From JAEUIE01 sp047602475 (lineage in GTDB: Bacteria; Planctomycetota; Planctomycetia; Gemmatales; HRBIN36): a stretch of DNA of 64,000 nucleotides. Both the position numbers and the translations under genes were made by a program. Location: NCBI GenBank assembly GCA_047602475.1, contig JASGHE010000002.1:248001-312000 (forward strand), read 5' to 3'. Below are positions 45,668 to 53,668 of the stretch, one piece after another. The stretch's first letter is position 1. Every line of letters starts with the position of its first letter. The notes under the pieces were generated by a model. That model saw only the letters and a list, made by a program, of their open reading frames with translations. It did not search any database and had not been told where the DNA came from.

Positions 45668-47713
45668 ATGAATTCCGGCACGTTATTCGCTTATCTGGTG
45701 ACCTTCACGGCCAGTTTCTGCATGATGGTGATTGAACTGGTAGCGGGGCGCATCCTCGCCCCTTATATCGGTCAGCACCTTTACAGTTGGACCAGCATCA
45801 TCGGCGTCTGCCTGGCGGGCATCAGCATTGGTGCCTGGCTCGGTGGTTGGCTGGCTGACAAGTTTCCGCATCGTGCCACTCTCGGCTGGTTCCTGTTCTT
45901 CGCCGGACTGTTCTCGCTGGCGATTCCCCTCTTGACCGACCAGATTTGCACAGCTGAGTTGTTTAAGGGCCAAGTCAGCCTGATGCTGCGCATCGTGGCT
46001 TATACCGCCATGATCTTTCTACCTGCCACTCTGGTGCTGGGCATGATCTCTCCGATGGTGATCAAGCTCGTGGTGCGTGATCTCAACAAAACCGGTTCGA
46101 TCGTGGGGCGTATCTATGCGTTCAGCACGATTGGCTCCATCCTCGGCACCTTCGCCACCGGGTTCTATCTGATCGAGACCTTCGGCACACGGGTGCTTCT
46201 CTATTCTGTGGGTGCTCTGTTGATCGTGATTGCTCCCTTGGCTGGCGGGCTCTTCTATTCCGGCACCAAGTATGTGGGCGGCGCCATGGCTGGGTTATTG
46301 CTGGCAGTAGTAGTCGCCTGTTTCCTGTTTCCCGACGAATACAAGAAGCAGCGCGCAGTTCTTGTGGACGTCGTCGGCAAGCCGGTCACCGTCCAGTTTC
46401 CAGCTCAGAATCCTGATGATCCCAAGAGCTTCTGGTCCAGGCTGATGGACAGCTTTCATGTTCACCACAAGAACGATACATACCTGCACGAAAGCAGTTA
46501 CTACACCCTGCGTGTGACCCCGCATGAACATACCGACAGCAACACACAGGAAACGAGGATGCTCAACAATCTGATCCTCGACAATCTTGTTCATTCGCAT
46601 TCCGATTTGACTGATCCGGCCTATCTGGCATACGAGTATCTGCAGATTTATGAAGAGCTGGTCGGCTGGCAATTAAAGAAGAAAGGGGCCACCGAGCATC
46701 GCCAGCTTTTCGTCGGCGGCGGCGGCTACACTCTGCAACGGTACTTCCACCAGCTCTACAAGGATTGCCACATTGATGTCGCAGAAATCGATCCGATGGT
46801 TACCTACGTGGCGGAAACGTACATGGGAGCCCCCAAAGGGGATAAACGCCTCGTTACCTCCAATGAAGATGGCCGAATGTACGTCCTCAACAAACAGGGA
46901 ACCAAGGACAAGTATGAGTTCATCTTCGGCGACGCCTTCAACGATCTTTCGGTGCCGTTCCACCTGACGACAGTAGAGTTCGACAAGCAGATGAAGAACC
47001 TGCTTACCCCCAATGGGCTGGTCATGTCGCTGGTGATTGATCACGTGTCCCAGGGGAAGTTCCTGCCCAGCTTTATTGCCACCATGCGGCAGGCTTTTGG
47101 TGACGAGAACGTCGTTCTGATTCTGATCGCCAGCGCCAACGAGAGAAAGAAACTCATCGATTATCTCAAGGAAAAGAAGCTTGACCAGTACATCTCGGCT
47201 CTTTCAGAGAAAACGCTGGAGGAAGTGACCAGGGATTGGGACGCCAAGAAGTACGCCGCTGAGATCGAGTATCTCAAGAACCACAAACTCAATGAGTTTG
47301 CTCCTTATCTGAAAGCCAATGAGTTGGACTACTTTACAGGCCATGACACGGTCATCGTGGTGGGCAGCGCCAGTCCGCAGAATTGGGACGATTTCGAGAA
47401 GTACCTGGCTACGATGAACGACAAGTACGAGAAAGAGAAGTCGGGGAAGCAAACGGTTTCCCATGTGATCCGTCCCGCGGTACTTACTGATTATCTCAAA
47501 ACTCGCACTCGTGAGCCTAATATGCTCGAACATATGATGAAAGGAAGCAAACCATTACCGTGGACTCCCGTGGTGCTCACTGATGATTACGCACCGGTAG
47601 ATAATCTGCTGGCGCCGCTTTTTGAGAAGCGTTTTGGATACAGGAAGCCCACTAAAGACAAGAATCAGGACGATGATCGCTTTGTGGATGAGTTGCTCAA
47701 GGAAAACAAGTAA
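45668..47713 (+). CDS. Membrane protein with spermidine-synthase-like methyltransferase-fold domain
   Basis: 681 aa. About seven hydrophobic helices occupy residues 1-225 (TASFCMMVIELVAGRILAPY is the usual opening of fused spermidine-synthase-like proteins). A soluble Rossmann-type domain follows: LFVGGGGYTLQRYFHQLY, VAEIDPMVTYVAETYMG, YEFIFGDAFNDLSVPFHLTT and LLTPNGLVMSLVID. The loop DAFNDLSVPFHLTT matches spermidine synthases, but the order of active-site acids is not enough to claim polyamine synthesis. A charged C-terminal extension (about 180 aa, with SEKTLEEVTRDWDAKKYA) is unusual. The TIM-barrel gene starts 5 bp after the stop. Confidence 0.82.
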   Translation: MNSGTLFAYLVTFTASFCMMVIELVAGRILAPYIGQHLYSWTSIIGVCLAGISIGAWLGGWLADKFPHRATLGWFLFFAGLFSLAIPLLTDQICTAELFKGQVSLMLRIVAYTAMIFLPATLVLGMISPMVIKLVVRDLNKTGSIVGRIYAFSTIGSILGTFATGFYLIETFGTRVLLYSVGALLIVIAPLAGGLFYSGTKYVGGAMAGLLLAVVVACFLFPDEYKKQRAVLVDVVGKPVTVQFPAQNPDDPKSFWSRLMDSFHVHHKNDTYLHESSYYTLRVTPHEHTDSNTQETRMLNNLILDNLVHSHSDLTDPAYLAYEYLQIYEELVGWQLKKKGATEHRQLFVGGGGYTLQRYFHQLYKDCHIDVAEIDPMVTYVAETYMGAPKGDKRLVTSNEDGRMYVLNKQGTKDKYEFIFGDAFNDLSVPFHLTTVEFDKQMKNLLTPNGLVMSLVIDHVSQGKFLPSFIATMRQAFGDENVVLILIASANERKKLIDYLKEKKLDQYISALSEKTLEEVTRDWDAKKYAAEIEYLKNHKLNEFAPYLKANELDYFTGHDTVIVVGSASPQNWDDFEKYLATMNDKYEKEKSGKQTVSHVIRPAVLTDYLKTRTREPNMLEHMMKGSKPLPWTPVVLTDDYAPVDNLLAPLFEKRFGYRKPTKDKNQDDDRFVDELLKENK

Positions 47714-47718
47714 GGAAG

Positions 47719-48399
47719 ATGTCATTACGGCCGATCGGCTTTTCGACTGGTTCTCTTTCGCCAGGCAGCGCACACCAAGCCCTGTCGATGCTGTCGGGTA
47801 ATGTGACCACAGCTATCGAACTATCCGCCCTGCGCACCCATGAACTGGACGAAGTGCTGAAGGCAGCAGTGGAGACGGATTGGTCTACTTTCCGTTACAT
47901 CTCCTTTCACGCCCCCAGCAAGTTTAATGGCATCACCGAAGCCGAAGTGCTGAGCAAACTGAAACCGATTATCGACCGCCGATGGCCAATCATCGTTCAT
48001 CCGGATGTGATCACCGATTGGGCAGCTTGGCGACGACTGGGTTCGCTCGTGACTATTGAAAACCTGGATGGCCGTAGAGCGGCGGGACGAAGCGTGGAAG
48101 AGTTGAAGCCTGTCTTCGCCCAACTGCCCCAGGCGAGGTTCTGCTTTGACATTGGACATGCGGCTCAGATTGATCCGACGATGAAACTGGCGAAGGAGTT
48201 GGTAGAGGCGTTTGGTGATCGATTGATCGAAGTACATCTCAGCGTCGTGGATGATGCGTTTAGCCATCAACCGTTAACCGTAGAGAGCATGAGGCAATTC
48301 GCCCCGGTGCTGAGGCAATTACCTGGATCGCCGGCCATTATCCTGGAAACGCCGGTGGACGAGACAACGATGATGGAACAGTTGCGATTGGCAATATGA
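47719..48399 (+). CDS. Xylose-isomerase-like TIM-barrel protein
   Basis: 226 aa, starting 5 bp after the preceding stop with AAGGAAG as ribosome binding site. The repeated beta-alpha pattern has GFSTGSLSP, AIELSALRTHELDEVLKA, YISFHAPSKFNG, IIVHPDVITDW, VTIENLDGRR, FCFDIGHAAQIDP, LIEVHLSVVDD and AIILETPVD. The His, Glu and Asp residues at strand ends sit where AP-endonuclease-2/xylose-isomerase-type barrels bind metals. The barrel is short for a true isomerase. The substrate is unknown. Its position between the spermidine-synthase-like gene and a CoA-transferase (7-bp gap) suggests one operon. Confidence 0.8.
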   Translation: MSLRPIGFSTGSLSPGSAHQALSMLSGNVTTAIELSALRTHELDEVLKAAVETDWSTFRYISFHAPSKFNGITEAEVLSKLKPIIDRRWPIIVHPDVITDWAAWRRLGSLVTIENLDGRRAAGRSVEELKPVFAQLPQARFCFDIGHAAQIDPTMKLAKELVEAFGDRLIEVHLSVVDDAFSHQPLTVESMRQFAPVLRQLPGSPAIILETPVDETTMMEQLRLAI

Positions 48400-48406
48400 T
48401 GGAAAC

Positions 48407-49672
48407 ATGACTACTGCCCTCGATGCCCTCGCCCCTCTCAAAAGCGGGATGAACCTCTTCCTCCATGGCACCTCGGCCACGCCGACGCCCTTGCTGGAGG
48501 CACTGTGTCAGCGAGACGATCTCACCAACATCACTATCTATCACCTGCATCTCTGCGGCCCGGTGCCGTTCGCTGATGTCAAGTTCAAGGATCGCTTTCG
48601 CTCGGTCTCGCTCTTCACCGGGCCGGCGCTGTGCAAGCCGGTGAACGAGGGCTGGGCCGATTATGTGCCGGTGTTTCTTTCGGACATTCCGGGCCTGATC
48701 ACCTCGGGCAAGCTGCGGATCGACGCCATGCTGCTCCAGGTTTCGCCGCCCGATCAGCATGGGCATTGCACGCTCGGCACCGCCGTGGAAGTCGCCCGGG
48801 CCGGCGCGGATACTGCTCCGATCTTGATCGCTGAGATCAACGAACAGATGCCCCGCACTCATGGCAACAGCGTGGTGCCTCTGAAGAACTTGACCAGCTA
48901 CGTCCGCACCAATCGCCCGGTACAGCAAACGCCCAGTGAAGAAGAGACCGAAGTCGAAGCCCGTATCGGTGACCACATTGCCAACCTCATCGAAGACCGC
49001 AGTTGCCTACAGATGGGCATCGGTGGTATCCCCAACGCTGTGCTGGCCAGGCTCAAGAACAAGCGTGACCTCGGCATCCACACCGAGATGTTCTCTGATC
49101 GGGTGATTGACCTTGTTGAAGTGGGTGCGGTCACGAACAAGTACAAGACTGTCTACCCCCATCGGATCCTGACCAGCTTCGTCATCGGCACCAAGCGACT
49201 GTTCGACTTCGTGAACGACAATGCGATGATCGAGTTTCATCCCTGCGACCACACCAACGACACCGCGCTCATCCGCAAGCTGGATAATGTGGTGGCCATC
49301 AACTCCGCTCTACAGATCGATCTCACCGGCCAGGTCTGTGCCGATTCCATCGGACACCGAATCTACTCTGGCATTGGTGGGCAGGTCGATTTCATCCGTG
49401 GGGCGGCATTCTCAAAAGGGGGCAAGCCGATTATTGCCCTGCCTTCGACAGCCAGGCACGGCACGATCAGCCGTATCGTACCCGAGTTATCGCCGGGGGC
49501 GGGGGTAGTGACGAGTCGGGGGCACGTGCATTGGATTGTGACTGAACACGGAGCGGTGAATCTGCATGGCCTCTCGCTGAGGCAACGGAGTGAGGCTTTG
49601 ATTTCGATTGCGGAGCCCGGGTTTCGTGGGGAGCTGAGGGAGCGGTTGCGAGTTGTGAGGCACTTTGTGTAA
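48407..49672 (+). CDS. Acetyl-CoA hydrolase/4-hydroxybutyrate CoA-transferase family enzyme
   Basis: 421 aa, cytoplasmic class I CoA-transferase. Landmarks are LFLHGTSATPTPLLEALCQR, VSPPDQHGHCTLGTAVEVA, LQMGIGGIPNAVLARLKN, the presumed catalytic Glu region HTEMFSDRVIDLVEVGAVTN, GHRIYSGIGGQVDFIRGAAF and VVTSRGHVHWIVTEHGAVNL. These match the Cat2/AbfT and acetyl-CoA hydrolase branch, which moves CoA between acyl-CoA and a carboxylate. The physiological pair cannot be decided. It ends an operon with the TIM-barrel gene and is convergent with tatC, with a GC hairpin between the stops. Confidence 0.9.
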   Translation: MTTALDALAPLKSGMNLFLHGTSATPTPLLEALCQRDDLTNITIYHLHLCGPVPFADVKFKDRFRSVSLFTGPALCKPVNEGWADYVPVFLSDIPGLITSGKLRIDAMLLQVSPPDQHGHCTLGTAVEVARAGADTAPILIAEINEQMPRTHGNSVVPLKNLTSYVRTNRPVQQTPSEEETEVEARIGDHIANLIEDRSCLQMGIGGIPNAVLARLKNKRDLGIHTEMFSDRVIDLVEVGAVTNKYKTVYPHRILTSFVIGTKRLFDFVNDNAMIEFHPCDHTNDTALIRKLDNVVAINSALQIDLTGQVCADSIGHRIYSGIGGQVDFIRGAAFSKGGKPIIALPSTARHGTISRIVPELSPGAGVVTSRGHVHWIVTEHGAVNLHGLSLRQRSEALISIAEPGFRGELRERLRVVRHFV

Positions 49673-49691
49673 ATTCTTCGGTTTCTTCTCA

Positions 49692-49707
49692 GGGGGCTAA
49701 CGCCCCC
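49692..49707. terminator. Hairpin between convergent CoA-transferase and tatC genes
   Basis: GGGGGC-TAAC-GCCCCC, a 6-bp stem in the 47-bp gap between the stop codons at 49672 and 49720. T-rich bases occur on the left side only, which would suit the minus-strand transcript of tatC. Confidence 0.45.
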
Positions 49708-49719
49708 CGCTCGCAAAGG

Positions 49720-50808
49720 TTATTTCATCATGTCCGGGTCGAAAGGCACTTCATCCACGTTCGATTCAAACGGCGCTTCCATCTTGAGCCGTTCCTTCTC
49801 AACCATCTTCACGAGGAAGATACCGAGGAAGTAAAGGGCACACATCGGTACCCAGAGGATGAACAGGCTTACGGCATCGACCGATGGGCTGACGATGGCA
49901 GCAAAGATCATCAGGATGAATACGGCAATACGCCATTTCGACCAGAAGTCGGCGGCGGTGAAGATACCGATCTTACCCAGGAACAACATTACCAGCGGCG
50001 TCTGGAAACAGATGCCTGTAATGAGCGGCATCATGATAGCGAAGCCAAGCCATTCCTTGAGTCGCAGATCAGGATCGATCTCAAGCCAGGCATTGAACGA
50101 GAAGAGCGCTTCGAGAGCAGCGGGCATCACGAAGAACTGACACATCAACACGCCGGCAAAGAACAGGCCGATGCTCGAAGGAAGCAGGTAGTAGACGTAA
50201 CGCTTCTCGTGGGGATAAAGCCCTGCCGCGACGAACGCCCACAGTTCATAAAGAATCATAGGGCTGGCGATAATGATGCCGAGGACGAGGGAAACCATCA
50301 TCCAGACGACGAAGGCTTCGGTGGCGCTGAGCGCGGTCAGTGTGTCCGCATGATCCATTTTCTTGTTCAGCGGAATCAACTGCTTCGCCAGGTAGCCAGG
50401 CGTCTTCAAGGTTAAGGTGATTTCCTGCTTGGGTGTCTCGTCGCTGATGGGCGGTAGTTTGGCATCGGGCATGACCTTCTGCACGAGCTTGACGATCTCC
50501 TGTGGCGAAACGGAAAACGTCAATTCAACTGGGTTTCGATTCAGTTCATGATCGACCTTCTCCGCTCCTTCACCCACTGTCTTGCGCCGCTCTTCATAGA
50601 AATTCCGAATGGCTTCATCCACCGGCTTGGTGATATAGGCCAGCATCGGCTTGGCGAACATGAACCCGAGCACCATCCCCAGAGCGAACCACTTCAGCGC
50701 CCTCATCAAGTGTGTTCGCAAATCCTCAATGTGCTCGCCGAACGACATCTTTGTCTCAGCAAAGAAGTCGTCGCCGTAGGATTCGTGAGCACGTGAGCGA
50801 AAAAGCAT
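49720..50808 (-). CDS. tatC: Sec-independent (twin-arginine) translocase subunit TatC, with enlarged periplasmic loop
   Basis: 362 aa from ATG 50808; a TTG at 50817 would add three residues. The N-terminal motif SFGEHIEDLRTHLMRALKW is the TatC signal-recognition segment. Helix 1 (about 41-60) is followed by a ~100-residue hydrophilic stretch (62-165) where usual TatC proteins have about 30-40. Then come the core helices with WMMVSLVLGIIIASPMILYE, FVAAGLYPHEKRYVYYLLPS (Pro to Ala in the normal FVAPGL word), SFNAWLEIDPDLRLKEW, and ending IFAAIVSPSVDAVSLFILWV. TatC receives twin-arginine substrates; the window encodes several (DUF1501 set, hydrolase 16993, oxidoreductase 44030). No tatA/tatB gene is present here. 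Confidence 0.93.
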   Translation of the reverse strand: MLFRSRAHESYGDDFFAETKMSFGEHIEDLRTHLMRALKWFALGMVLGFMFAKPMLAYITKPVDEAIRNFYEERRKTVGEGAEKVDHELNRNPVELTFSVSPQEIVKLVQKVMPDAKLPPISDETPKQEITLTLKTPGYLAKQLIPLNKKMDHADTLTALSATEAFVVWMMVSLVLGIIIASPMILYELWAFVAAGLYPHEKRYVYYLLPSSIGLFFAGVLMCQFFVMPAALEALFSFNAWLEIDPDLRLKEWLGFAIMMPLITGICFQTPLVMLFLGKIGIFTAADFWSKWRIAVFILMIFAAIVSPSVDAVSLFILWVPMCALYFLGIFLVKMVEKERLKMEAPFESNVDEVPFDPDMMK

Positions 50809-51290
50809 CGAGGCCAAACCAAGTGGGGGGACTTCTCTCAGGATAGAGACGGGGGATAGTAGTGTATAGGACTAGTCGTTCGTTCCATCCAGCGGAAAGA
50901 GGCGTTTACGTGTCTGGTTCCCCTCTCCCTCCTGGGGAGAGGGGCAGGGGTGAGGGGTTCTAAATCGAGTTCACCCAAGTTAGTTATTCATCTGCTGACG
51001 GTGCAAACCCTACAACCGGAAGGTCGATCAAGAAACCCCTCCCCCCCGACCCCTCTCCCCGAGGGGTAGAGGGGAGAACGGTGACCTTGCCAGGCGCAAC
51101 ATCCTTGCGGGCTGTTCTTATCCTAACAATGCGGTCAAGAAGGGGAGGATTCTCATCAAAAAAAGGGCGCTATCTATAGACATTTGCTTCACTTCCAGGC
51201 CACAATGTTGGATGGTTGGGTACGACCACGATTCAGTAGACACTTGGGATGCCCAGGCTGTCCGCTGAGTTACCCGGGGGGGTGCCTGCC
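50809..51290. other. Intergenic stretch upstream of tatC and of the lipoprotein genes
   Basis: 482 bp without a convincing gene. It holds the 158-bp palindromic repeat at 50919-51076 and, to its right, about 210 bp of unique sequence with an A-rich run (CATCAAAAAAAGGGCG near 51150-51165) that may contain the promoter of the lipoprotein pair. I see no tRNA, no riboswitch-like structure and no clear -35/-10 pair. Short open frames on both strands have no plausible start and fall in the repeat. Confidence 0.6.
50919..51076. repeat. 158-bp palindromic repeat (C/G-rich type), copy 2
   Basis: Left hairpin CCCCTCTCC...GGGGAGAGGGG, central stem CAGGGGTGAGGGG with CCCCTCCCCCC, right end CCCCTCTCCCC...GGGGTAGAGGGG. 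The loop words TCTAAATCGAGTTCACCCA and GGAAGGTCGATCAAGAAACC correspond to those of copy 1 at 42619, so the two are diverged copies of the same element. Confidence 0.88.
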
Positions 51291-51503
51291 ATGCTGCGAC
51301 TGCGAGTTTTGCTCTTCGTAGGGATGGTTTCCACGAGTCTCGTTGGTTGTCAGTGGGGCAAGTCTTCTTCCTGGTCGGCTCCGCCACGTCGGTCCGACGA
51401 TCCACTGCTCTGCACGGATGCGGAAAGGAAACGCCCGCGCGATCTGTATGCGACCACGTCCGATTCCCGCTATCCCAGTCCCGCACCGATCGCCGGCAAG
51501 TAA
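51291..51503 (+). CDS. Small lipoprotein
   Basis: 70 aa from ATG 51291 (MLRLRVLLFVGMVSTSLVGC): a signal peptide with lipobox SLVGC, then a short Ser/Arg/Pro-rich mature part (WGKSSSWSAPPRRSDDPLL). No domain. It is followed 37 bp later by another lipoprotein gene. An earlier in-frame GTG-type start (51249) would hide the signal peptide. Confidence 0.6.
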   Translation: MLRLRVLLFVGMVSTSLVGCQWGKSSSWSAPPRRSDDPLLCTDAERKRPRDLYATTSDSRYPSPAPIAGK

Positions 51504-51540
51504 CCGTCTCGGCCCGGACTGACAGTTCAAGGTGGAAGCC

Positions 51541-52038
51541 ATGGTCCGGACACGACCCTCGTCACGAGTCATCACCCTCTTCGTTCTCTGCTGCCTGGCT
51601 GGTTGCCAGTCGCCGGAACGTGCCTCGATTACGCCGCTCGACGCCAACTCACCTCCGCTGACATTCGCAGAGCTGATGTCCCGCGGCAAGGCTCAACTCA
51701 ACGCAGCTCAGGAATATTACTTCAACGATGATTGGAAAGATGTGGAAGTCGCTGCCGTCGCCATCAAGGAGACGGGGAACTCGGTCAGCCAACTGAAAAT
51801 TGTCGGTGCCACCGCTGAGCAGAATGCCAAGCTGGCTCAATTGTCAAAAGAATACATGGAAGCAGCGGATCAGCTCAAACAGGCCGGCATCGATAAGAAC
51901 GCCAACATGACCAGCCAGGTGTTCCAGCGATTGAGCGAAATCTACCGGCAGCTTCGCATTGAGCAGGTCAAGTTGGCTCCAAGCAATGCTATCAGCCCGC
52001 CGGTCGCCACGCCACCAGAAGGCCCCAAGCCCAAGTAG
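51541..52038 (+). CDS. Helical lipoprotein of unknown function
   Basis: 165 aa from ATG 51541: MVRTRPSSRVITLFVLCCLAGC, lipobox CLAGC. The mature part is alpha-helical (AELMSRGKAQLNAAQEYYFN, AAVAIKETGNSVSQLKIV, NAKLAQLSKEYMEAADQLKQ), with regular hydrophobic spacing like a four-helix bundle of the cytochrome c-prime/b562 shape, but no CxxCH is present. The tail is Pro-rich. Its stop is 5 bp from the stop of the convergent membrane-protein gene. Confidence 0.75.
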   Translation: MVRTRPSSRVITLFVLCCLAGCQSPERASITPLDANSPPLTFAELMSRGKAQLNAAQEYYFNDDWKDVEVAAVAIKETGNSVSQLKIVGATAEQNAKLAQLSKEYMEAADQLKQAGIDKNANMTSQVFQRLSEIYRQLRIEQVKLAPSNAISPPVATPPEGPKPK

Positions 52039-52043
52039 TGTAG

Positions 52044-53519
52044 CTAACCTGCTAAGGACGATGGTTTCTGAATCACCGGCAAAGTCGAAGCTGGTGAAGG
52101 CTTCCGTCGTCCGGGCAAGTATCGCGTTAGACGTGATAACCAATCCTTTTCCGGTTCAATTACCGCTGGCCGTACTTCCGTCAGCGAGGGTCTGAAGGTC
52201 TGAAGAATGACCAATGGCAGGTACCAGAGAATGAAACTGCCTCCCCCGTCGGCGTACCAGAACTGCACTCCCAGAATTAAAGTCGCTGTCCAGGAGATGA
52301 GCTGCCCCAGATGCTTCGGATAGGGCCAGAATGCAGAGGTTATCATCAAGGCGATAAAAGCGATGAGCAGCGGAATACGGTAAGCAAAGTGGAGCGAGAC
52401 GGTATTCCACAAGCCATCGGCAGTAGGCTTGAAGGCAAACTTCCAAGCCTGCCATTCGGCAAATTGCCAGACATTCCCCCAAACCTGGGCAAACCCTTCC
52501 TTCCAGATCAATAGGGCAACGAACAAAACGCAGACGCTCAGGAAAGCCCCCAGGAACCGCCAATGGCCACGTCGAAAGTAGAAGTTGGTCCAAAGCGGGA
52601 CAAGGATGGCGGGATAGAAGCCAAAGCCAGTACCTAACCCCAGGAACACTCCGGCTAACATGGGCATGCGATAGCAAGTGAGTGCTGCCACAATAAACAT
52701 CGACGCCAGCACCTGCGAGGTATTGAGGAGCAGGATAGCAGTGTAGGGCATCAGAAGATAAAGCAGGGCCGACGCCACGCCAATGCTGAGATTTCGAAAG
52801 TGAAGCCAACCGATAAGAATGAGGTTCAGCACAATAAGCAGGTGGCAGACCAGGGATAGAACGTGGGCCACGCCATTCATGGCTTCGTTGGACTGAGCCA
52901 GCATCAAAGTCAGGTTCTTGATGACCAGGCTTTCATTCTGAGGTTGGGGAATGCCGCGCCACTCGGGCAGGAGTGATTTCAAGATCATGACAGCCAGCAT
53001 GACAATGGTCAGCCAGGCCATGCCGCCCGTCGAGACGTTGGAACGAAACTCCCTGCGCTGTTCCAACCCGAGATCAAACAGGCAGCGGAAGAGAAGAAGT
53101 GCGGAAACGATCAAAAGCCAAAGGTAACATCGCCAGATGGCCTGATGCTCGAAGGCATAGAATCGCATCCATTTAGGTTCTGAACGCGCTCCGCAATCGA
53201 GGAGCACCATGGAACAAAAAACCGTTTCGCCGGACGCGGTAGGAGCTGCCATGACCTGGGCAGCGCTGATCACCGACGAGGTCACTTGATCGGGACTGCA
53301 CCAAATGGCCAGCACATCGTCGCGTCGTTCCTGACTGGCCCGTAGGAAAAGCAGAGGAATCGTAAGCATGAAGAGAAGCAGGAGATCCCAGTGCCTCCAC
53401 TGCAACGGTCTGGCAAAACGAACAAAGAGCATGACGATTAGCACAAAAACCATGCATGTCCATGTCTGGGCATTGGGAAGCGTGATCGATTTCAGAAGCT
53501 CCAATTCGGCCCAAACCAT
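52044..53519 (-). CDS. Polytopic membrane protein, possible GT87/GT39-type glycosyltransferase
   Basis: 491 aa with about eleven hydrophobic helices. Segments such as LLYLLMPYTAILLLNTSQV, AALTCYRMPMLAGVFLGLGT and GFGFYPAILVPLWTNFYFRR are the type found in polyprenyl-phosphate-dependent membrane glycosyltransferases, where small-residue and Tyr-Pro helices alternate with short loops. The N-terminal acidic residue expected of the catalytic site is not certain (candidate: Asp in RRDDVLAIW). The next genes on the opposite strand include another GT87-like protein, so a surface-polysaccharide role is plausible. Function not assigned firmly. Confidence 0.7.
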   Translation of the reverse strand: MVWAELELLKSITLPNAQTWTCMVFVLIVMLFVRFARPLQWRHWDLLLLFMLTIPLLFLRASQERRDDVLAIWCSPDQVTSSVISAAQVMAAPTASGETVFCSMVLLDCGARSEPKWMRFYAFEHQAIWRCYLWLLIVSALLLFRCLFDLGLEQRREFRSNVSTGGMAWLTIVMLAVMILKSLLPEWRGIPQPQNESLVIKNLTLMLAQSNEAMNGVAHVLSLVCHLLIVLNLILIGWLHFRNLSIGVASALLYLLMPYTAILLLNTSQVLASMFIVAALTCYRMPMLAGVFLGLGTGFGFYPAILVPLWTNFYFRRGHWRFLGAFLSVCVLFVALLIWKEGFAQVWGNVWQFAEWQAWKFAFKPTADGLWNTVSLHFAYRIPLLIAFIALMITSAFWPYPKHLGQLISWTATLILGVQFWYADGGGSFILWYLPLVILQTFRPSLTEVRPAVIEPEKDWLSRLTRYLPGRRKPSPASTLPVIQKPSSLAG

Positions 53520-53668
53520 GTTGCTCTCAATAGATTGAACGAAGGCGGGAAAAGATCGTTAGTCGAGATTATATCCACTATTTCATTCAGAATCGCCGCA
53601 GAAACAGGTTACAATAATGAGATTCAGTGAGTTCGCAGGCAGACCATAACGGATCAGGAGCATATCTG

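Noticed and set aside
47719..48399. TIM-barrel protein as the EboE partner of the EboB-like hydrolase
   Set aside because: Fold similarity only; at 226 aa it is short, is 10 kb away, and has neighbours of other kinds. Mentioned as a possibility, not annotated.
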